The notes below the pieces were generated by a model. That model was not told the DNA's origin and made no database searches. It was given only the letters and a program-made list of their open reading frames with translations. From NCBI GenBank assembly GCA_028554755.1, contig JAPTOF010000007.1:2016001-2080000 (forward strand): a DNA stretch of 64,000 nt, read 5' to 3'. Below are positions 57,896 to 64,000 of the stretch, one piece after another (the first letter of the stretch is position 1; each line of letters opens with the position of its first letter). The DNA is from Cordia subcordata (Eukaryota; Streptophyta; Magnoliopsida; Boraginales; Cordiaceae). Made by a program: the position numbers and the translations under genes.

Positions 57896-60800
57896 GGATG
57901 ACAACCGCATTCTTTGATGGTTTGAAACAATCTATCCTGCTACCTGTGTAAGAAAACGTGAGGTCAATCAAACTTGAGGCAGCAATAGTTCAAGTGCGCT
58001 CCCTAACTGCCTTGAATTTTCAAAGTTCTTGGAGTTAAAACGAATCGCATCTAGAGCTACCTTCCTCAGTTCAGCTGAAAGAAGAATAGATGGAGAGGCA
58101 GAGGCTGGTTACATTTTGTATAGCATGTATAGTATTTAATAGCTGTAATGGCAATAAGCAACTTATGTGCAGTGATCCAGAATTGCCCTTGTATATTATA
58201 TTTCCTTCCATTGCTTCATGATGCGTGATGCCGGCAACTTGATAAGATTTACTTTGTTCTGTAATTATGTAATTACATGCATAATTTGTCTATCTGCTTT
58301 CCTTTCTCGAATTAACACACTGTCTTGATAGATTGGGAACTGCTTATGGGTGTTTTTACTACAATGAGATGCACTTCCATGAGTTATGCTTGTATTGCAT
58401 TTCTAAGTCTTGTTCAGCATGTAATCCTTGGATCTAGACGGCTCAATTTTGTTCCATTATGTGTTATGAGTAATGGTTGAAATTCAGTGAGATTAAGTAT
58501 GAAGCATGTTGCTTTGCAGATATGTGTTTTAGGGTTTGTCGGGACTGGCTTTTCATTTTTCATTTTTCATTTTTTTTCTTCTTTTCCTTCCGTTGGAAAA
58601 CACTCTTTCCCTTTAAAAAAACACTCCTTTTCCCGATATATTTGGAATGATTTTCATAAAAGTTAAAACTTTGAAAAGGAAAGAGTGTGTTTTGACAGCT
58701 AAAAGAAAGGAAATGTTTCTAAGTTATCAAAATGCAGTGCCTCTTTCTTATTTGTTGCATAGTGTTTTTCCATAAGCAAAACTTTTTAGCTTCTTAAAAG
58801 AGCCAATCCAAACACTTATCCAGAACAAAGTAGTGCTCTTTGGTAAAAAAGTGAATCCAAACGCATCCATCATTGAATAGAGCTTAGGGCTAAACAAAGA
58901 GCTGAAGAGGGATCTTTCACGTATAATCATACATAATCTTGAATGCTGCTAGTGTACTTGTTCGTTTAGAACGCATTTATTGCTTTAAAAATTCTTATAT
59001 ATTTCAGTTTTCAATAATTGCACTAGTGTTTTTCAATAATATTTCAATTAACTTAACATAATAAAGTTTAATTTTTCACTAAACTTCAATAGTAAAATAT
59101 ACCCAATTTGGTATCTGGTTTACCCTTTAATTGCTTAAAGCTTAATGCAGCCATTACCGACTGAAATGATACTTAGATTTGACAATGGGGTGATTTGCTA
59201 AATCGCCTACATTAACGACTCATCAAAATTTATCAAACACGAATATTTTAAACGATTCATCAAAATTTACATCATTTCAGCTGGTATTATGTGAGACTTA
59301 TGTACTGTGTGACAGATTTTTATTGTATGTGTAACTTCATCTACCTACCAAGGGACCAGTCTTAAGCTTCAGATTGCCCACAAAAGAAGTTTAGCTAAAT
59401 TAGGCTTGCTTTTTCTGGATGGTTGAAATGATTACTTATGCAAATTCTGAAGTTTGAAAGCAAAACTAACTCATGGTCATATCAAGCATCTCAATAAATG
59501 AGAATGGCTTATTCTATTTATGTTGAAGAAATTGTGACTATATAACTTGCTTGTTGAATTATATTTCATCAATTAATAAAATTAATAATACACAGAAAAC
59601 CAAAACTAAACTAATTTTGAAGATGGTGTACAATATAAAGTATAATATTATAATTAACTTGGGAAGAAGGGATAAAATTTGTGTTGTCCTTCAAAAGGAA
59701 AAGATATTGGGGTTCCTCTATTATATGGATTCAAAAGGAAAAGATATTGGAGTTCCTCTATTATATGGATGATCCAAGGTGCAAGGATCACGATTGAAAA
59801 TTATTTGATTGTCTTAATTTCTATAAATAATAGGAATAACATAATCGATTTCAGGTCAGGCTATTACTTTAAATGTTGTCCCTCCTTTTTGAAGGTAAAA
59901 TGCATTGGACTTCTCTGCCCGATGTATTTAAATTTTAATTGTGTCAAATCCTATCTTGCAGAATTTCAAGATTCTCTCATAATCCCTTCGCTTTTTGAAA
60001 CAAAGCAACATATTCCTCCTTAGGAAGGGGGAATGTTGCTTTGATTGAAAAAGTAGAAGGGATATATTATAAAGAAATAAGGAAGTTTGAATAGTAAATG
60101 AGGATCAGACGTACTTTAGGCAAACCCAGTTGTATTTAATATGTTACCTCCTACCAATAGGGTTGTTCATTGGGAATCCTCACCCCAATCAACATTTTCA
60201 TTTTTTTTTCAAAATAATTTTTGTGGAAGGAATCTTATTATGTTCCCCGGCCCTATTATCTAATGGGGAACATTATTTGGAGAAATGGAGAATGGAAAAA
60301 AAACGATTAGAGAATCGAAAATCGCCAAAGTTTTTTCATAAAAGGTTGAAAATTAATTTCCCCTTAAGTCTTTAACCTAATCCTTTGAGTTTTGATCACC
60401 AATTGCACTATTAGAATCAAAGATCTCTTTTAATCCCACATCAAAATTGCACACTGAAGGAACTAACCAACAATATTTTTAAATAATACAACAAGAAAGA
60501 TTATGGCATTAATCATTATGCCAGTCTTTGACATTATATTTCTACTACTAATATAGACAAAGTAACATGCCCTATTAGTGCTAGATGGCTAGACATATGA
60601 GAATCATCATCATTAAGAGTCAAGACATCAACAACATAAATTACATAATCCATAAATAAAAAACATGTTTTAACAAGTAGCTACACACACACATATATAA
60701 TTTCAGGTTTTGGATATTCTCCGAAAAGAAAAATCTCTACTGTTCCCCAACTCGATTCCCCAAAAATTTTCCCTACCCCCTGATACTTTTTTCCCCAATT

Positions 60801-61374
60801 TCCCAAAATTTTTTTTCCCATTTCTGAAACGTCAGGTCGATAATCGAGTTTTTCCAATGAGTGCAGACCCCTACCTACCAGCAAGAGTATTTGCCTACCA
60901 TGGTTAACTTTCACATATTTGTTCTCTACTATTTACTGTGGAAATTTAGTCAATCCAACTTGAATGTACCTTACCTCAAACTACTCAACAAGAACTTTTG
61001 CAAATTTTCCAAATCTTGGTTTATAAAGTTTAAAATCATGTGTTATCTTAATCTAAGTACATGCGGTTTTTTGTATTTGATATTAAGTTTGAGCATTACT
61101 AGATTGATTACATGAGTAAATCCCATTACAAAATCTTTGCTTATTAGACACATCTTACATCTTAATCAACATGTGCAGTTCTAGATATCCTATAGTATTC
61201 ATAAATATAAAGATAATAGAGATATACAAAAATCTTACCTTAAAGCTATCGCCAAATACATTTTTAATATTTCTTTAACCCTACCCTATAGCCTTTGCTC
61301 TCACAATTCAATCATTTGATCTCATTTACAAACTAGTACTTCATCAAAACTCTCCATTTTTTTTTTGTTCTCCC
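57896..61374. other. E2F 3' end and spacer
   Basis: The E2F 3' UTR probably ends near 58150-58200, after TGTATAGCATGTATAG and GGCAATAAGC. Inverted words AACACTCTTTCC (58599) and GGAAAGAGTGTGTT (58678) bound a small hairpin. CCAATCCAAAC and GAATCCAAACGC at 58800-58865 mark worn MITE ends. No gene is seen between 58.2 and 61.3 kb. Confidence 0.45.
59691..59770. repeat. 40-bp tandem duplication
   Basis: TCAAAAGGAAAAGATATTGG... is present twice, at 59691-59730 and 59731-59770, with one difference. The surrounding sequence is not recognised. Confidence 0.9.
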
Positions 61375-61863
61375 ATGTCTTCTAATAACAAGAAAAAATT
61401 GTTCCCAAACATACTCAATATTGCAACCTGTGCCTGTGGCTGTTGCAAGCCAAAGCCAACTGATACCTCTGAGCCAAAACCAAAGGGAAAAACCACAAAT
61501 GAGGAGGATTTCACTTCTACTACCATATTTTCTTTCAAGATTGATACACCAGCTCCATGTTGCTACAAGCACAATCATGTAGATCATAACTGGTCCAAAA
61601 TGATTAACTTGAGCCCGAAACTTTCCAACAGCACGGCTGTCATGAAAGATTCGGGTGATCCTTACCATGATTTTCGCCAATCAATGCTTCAGATGATATT
61701 CGAGAAAGAGATCCACTCGAAAGATGATCTGCAAGAGCTTCTCAACTGTTTCCTGCAGCTCAACCCGCCCTCCCACCATGACACCATCGTTAAGGCCTTC
61801 ATGGAGATATGGAGCGGTGTCATCTCAAAGAGTCCTCTCTTCAAGAAACCATCTGCTTCTTAA
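61375..61863 (+). CDS. OFP: OVATE family protein (small OFP)
   Basis: One exon encodes 162 residues. The first 90 are low-complexity, with a Cys cluster (CACGCC at 19-24) and Lys/Pro-rich stretches. The OVATE domain lies at about 93-150: SGDPYHDFRQSMLQMI, then DLQELLNCFLQLNP, then HHDTIVKAFMEIWSGVI, all in family order. OVATE proteins are plant-specific, act in the nucleus and often with TALE homeodomain proteins or TRM partners, mostly as repressors affecting organ shape and cell elongation. The ATG at 61375 is the first of this frame. The length fits the smaller members of the family. The gene has no intron, as is usual. Confidence 0.92.
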   Translation: MSSNNKKKLFPNILNIATCACGCCKPKPTDTSEPKPKGKTTNEEDFTSTTIFSFKIDTPAPCCYKHNHVDHNWSKMINLSPKLSNSTAVMKDSGDPYHDFRQSMLQMIFEKEIHSKDDLQELLNCFLQLNPPSHHDTIVKAFMEIWSGVISKSPLFKKPSAS

Positions 61864-62189
61864 CTATTTTCAGCTTTGTGTGTGTGCTTGTGTGAAATAT
61901 ATGATGTGGAGATGTAAAAGCAAAGCAAATACAGATAGAAGATGATTTATGTAACGTCTTTCTGATGAGAGAAAGATTCAAAACAGTGCATGATATTGTT
62001 CTATATCTATGTTTTACTTTCTTTCTTTTGTTTTTTCTCTTGCTGACTATACATTATTTATAATGCTACAGAATTCATGCGACGCATCATGCATCAAAAG
62101 TCATTTGCATTTACTATCCTACAAAAAAAGATGACGCTTTAATTTGTTCAAGTCTCCTAAAAATCTGATGTGTTAAGTTACGGTACATT

Positions 62190-62580
62190 TTCAAGACTGA
62201 AACAGGAAAGTGGATGGGCTGAGCCTATGACGGCGTCTAAGCTTAATATTGATGGATGTTCAAAGGGTAATCAGGGTATAACATGTGCGGGGGTGATACG
62301 TAATAAGAACGGCATCATAGATAAACTTGGGAATGGCCTTCAACAATGCAGCAGAATTGATGATTCCGTGGGAAGGTCAAAGGTTAGCGGTCAACACGGA
62401 CATTAGGGACTTGGAGGTGGAGACTAATAGGCCAACTCGACCATTGAATCAGTTTAGACCTCTCGTTTGAAGACTGTAAACAGATGCTCACAATGAGATT
62501 GGGATATAAGTTGTACTACATTTATAGGGAAGCAAATTTCTCCGCAGATTTAATTGGCCAATTTTGCTCTTAATCAACCC
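62190..62580 (+). pseudogene. RNase H fragment of a LINE-type retrotransposon
   Basis: The frame at 62193-62345 reads SKLNIDGCSKGN followed by CAGVIRNKNGIID, the start of the RNase H domain carried by plant non-LTR elements (RVT_3 type). The frame then breaks after GNGLQQCSRID. The 3' part at about 62500-62575 (TTTATAGGGAAGCAAATTTC, then GCAGATTTAATTGG) recalls the terminal REANFSADL motif in another frame. No reverse transcriptase is present upstream, where the OFP gene lies 330 bp away. It is a truncated, decayed fragment. Confidence 0.7.
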
Positions 62581-63424
62581 CTGTCTTGCATGTATAGAGT
62601 GAACCGCCAAGGCACTTGAGGATTCTCCATGAGAAAGATAAAGAGTAGGAAACCTAACCATGGATGGTAATTTGCTAGTTTTTTTTTTTTTTTTTTTTTT
62701 TTTGGAAAAAAAAAATTAGACTAGAAAAGTTAAAAAAGATTGGGAAATGACAATAACAATTAGCCACAACTCTTTTCAAGACGTACTTGCCAAGGAAGTA
62801 TCCACCCCCAACTCCACACCAACCTCACCTCAAAAGAAAAGGAAAGTAATGTGAAGAGAGAGAGAGAGAGAGAAAAAAAAAAGAAGGTAGCAAAAATTTT
62901 TTTAAAAAATGAAAAATGTAAGAGAGATGACAACCCATCAAGGAATTAATTAACCCCTAGCCTGGAAAAAAAAAGCGAAAAAGATAGTAAAATAATGTGA
63001 ATAGAGAGAATAACTACAACCGCATTCAAGACTTACCCACCAAGAAATTACGAAATAACTTGCTACACAATTTTGTTTAAGGCCTTAATACTGCTGTTAA
63101 TTGTTGATTTACAATAATAACTTCTGGAAATTATATATGACTATTCGCTTTAATTCATTACTTCCCATTTTGTAAATTTTGTTATATGACTCGTATAAAA
63201 AATAATATTATACGGGGAAATAATATATTTTGTAATAATAAAATTAAAATTTTATTTATCACAATTTTATTGAAGTGCTTTTCAAAATGCAATCAAGCCG
63301 AGGCTAGGAATATCAGACACTGAGCTTTTGGGCACATTAATCATAGCTCCTCACAAGGTGTTCTTTTATTAAGCATTGTGTTTCTTCTGTGCGTGAATAA
63401 TACGTATGTACGGTTCAAACACAA
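62581..63424. other. Low-complexity spacer
   Basis: A poly-T run of more than 25 bases starts at about 62679 and is followed by poly-A. A GA microsatellite is at 62856-62873. CAATAACAATTAGCCACAACTC... and GAATAACTACAACCGCATTC..., each followed by CAAGAC, suggest a diverged duplication at 62750-62800 and 63010-63050. No gene is present. Confidence 0.45.
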
Positions 63425-63725
63425 TACATATTCATTATCCCACAATTATTTGTTTACTGACTTTCATATATGCATGTTCATTATCTCATAATTATTTGTT
63501 TATAGCACTCATACACACAGATATAGACACGTTTATTTGTTCACTACTCTACATATATTTGTTCACCATTTCATATATATTTGTTCATCACTCTTTTATA
63601 CACATAGACCTATACAAATGCATCAAATATTTGTTCAATATTCCATAATTATTTGTTTACTGGCTTTCATATATACATTAAATATTTGTTCATTATCCTA
63701 CAACTATTTATTCACTCCATATGTA
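63425..63725. repeat. Imperfect minisatellite with TATTTGTTCA units
   Basis: The words TATTTGTTCA(C/T) and AATTATTTGTTTA recur about ten times, with spacers such as CATATATA and CTTTCATATATGCA. Open frames across it (Ile/Phe/His-rich) are products of the repeat rather than genes. Confidence 0.7.
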
Positions 63726-64000
63726 TGCATACTTGAAAGTAAGGTAGGCTTTAATAGTGTATTGAGCTTGGAGTGTCCAAACATCGCATGGGAGGTACAA
63801 TTCGAATCACAACGAGAAGAGGAATAGATTGGTAGTTACGAAGCGGCGAGATGATGCCTGAATCTTCGTCAACATGAGTAAGAAGACAACAGACTTTAAT
63901 GGTAAATCGATACCTAGGAGGTATTCTTGGACATGGTGCATATTGTTATAATCAGCGAAGAAAGGCGAATTTTATGGTGGTATTTATTCTGTGTGAGATG
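63726..64000. other. Window end, no gene recognised
   Basis: The base composition is more even here, as in coding or older retroelement DNA, but I recognise no domain. Confidence 0.4.

Noticed and set aside
59551..60023. Open frames of 73 and 114 codons
   Set aside because: The repeated GKDIGVPLLYG wording is only the 40-bp tandem repeat read in frame; no family match.
63406..63827. Open frames of 80 and 96 codons
   Set aside because: They are His/Ile/Phe-rich readings of the minisatellite with no known domain.
1..64000. CRISPR arrays, bacterial operons or riboswitches
   Set aside because: Repeats are irregular or transposon-derived and the gene structure is plant nuclear with introns.

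Overview
This is a gene-poor, AT-rich window of nuclear DNA from a flowering plant. Supporting signs are GT-AG introns in plant gene families (NDR1/HIN1-like LEA_2 proteins, a nepenthesin-type aspartic protease, E2F, OVATE), a plant Stowaway MITE, copia-type LTRs and abundant small AT-rich MITEs. The families point to a eudicot; an asterid is a guess from the repeat types only.

Layout. Bases 1-19.7 kb hold a tandem array of five two-exon LEA_2/NDR1-HIN1-like genes on the + strand. Copies A (2695-3859) and B (8061-9647) look intact. Copy C (11315-11544) is an exon-2 remnant with a frameshift. Copy D (16435-17796) is complete except that its start ATG has become ATC. Copy E (19138-19669) has a collapsed exon 1 and a broken donor site. 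B-C and D-E look like two copies of a two-gene block. Retroelements (a SIRE-like long LTR and a copia 3' end with LTR) and nested MITEs have spread the array apart.

Two single NHL genes follow: an intronless one with a proline-rich N-terminus (23183-23992) and a two-exon HIN1-like gene (34516-35817). An aspartic protease lies on the - strand (42214-43866). A 14-exon canonical E2F transcription factor with a U12-type last intron occupies 52247-57895. An OVATE family protein is at 61375-61863, followed by a decayed RNase H fragment of a LINE. The rest is repeat-rich intergenic DNA.

The most unusual signal is in the array. Its introns begin and end almost exactly at the inverted termini of a small DNA transposon-like element (GTGGCGGAGCCA ... 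TGGCTCCGTCAC), flanked by AGGTCA/AGGTGA. Removing the intron restores one uninterrupted AAGGTGAATG. This is what intron birth from a transposon would leave, but the unrelated-looking intron of the 34.5 kb NHL gene sits at nearly the same place, so invasion of an old intron is the rival explanation. The genes show no shared pathway; the LEA_2/NHL members are membrane-anchored proteins of a family tied to defence and stress, E2F controls S-phase entry, and OVATE proteins are growth-repressing transcriptional regulators.
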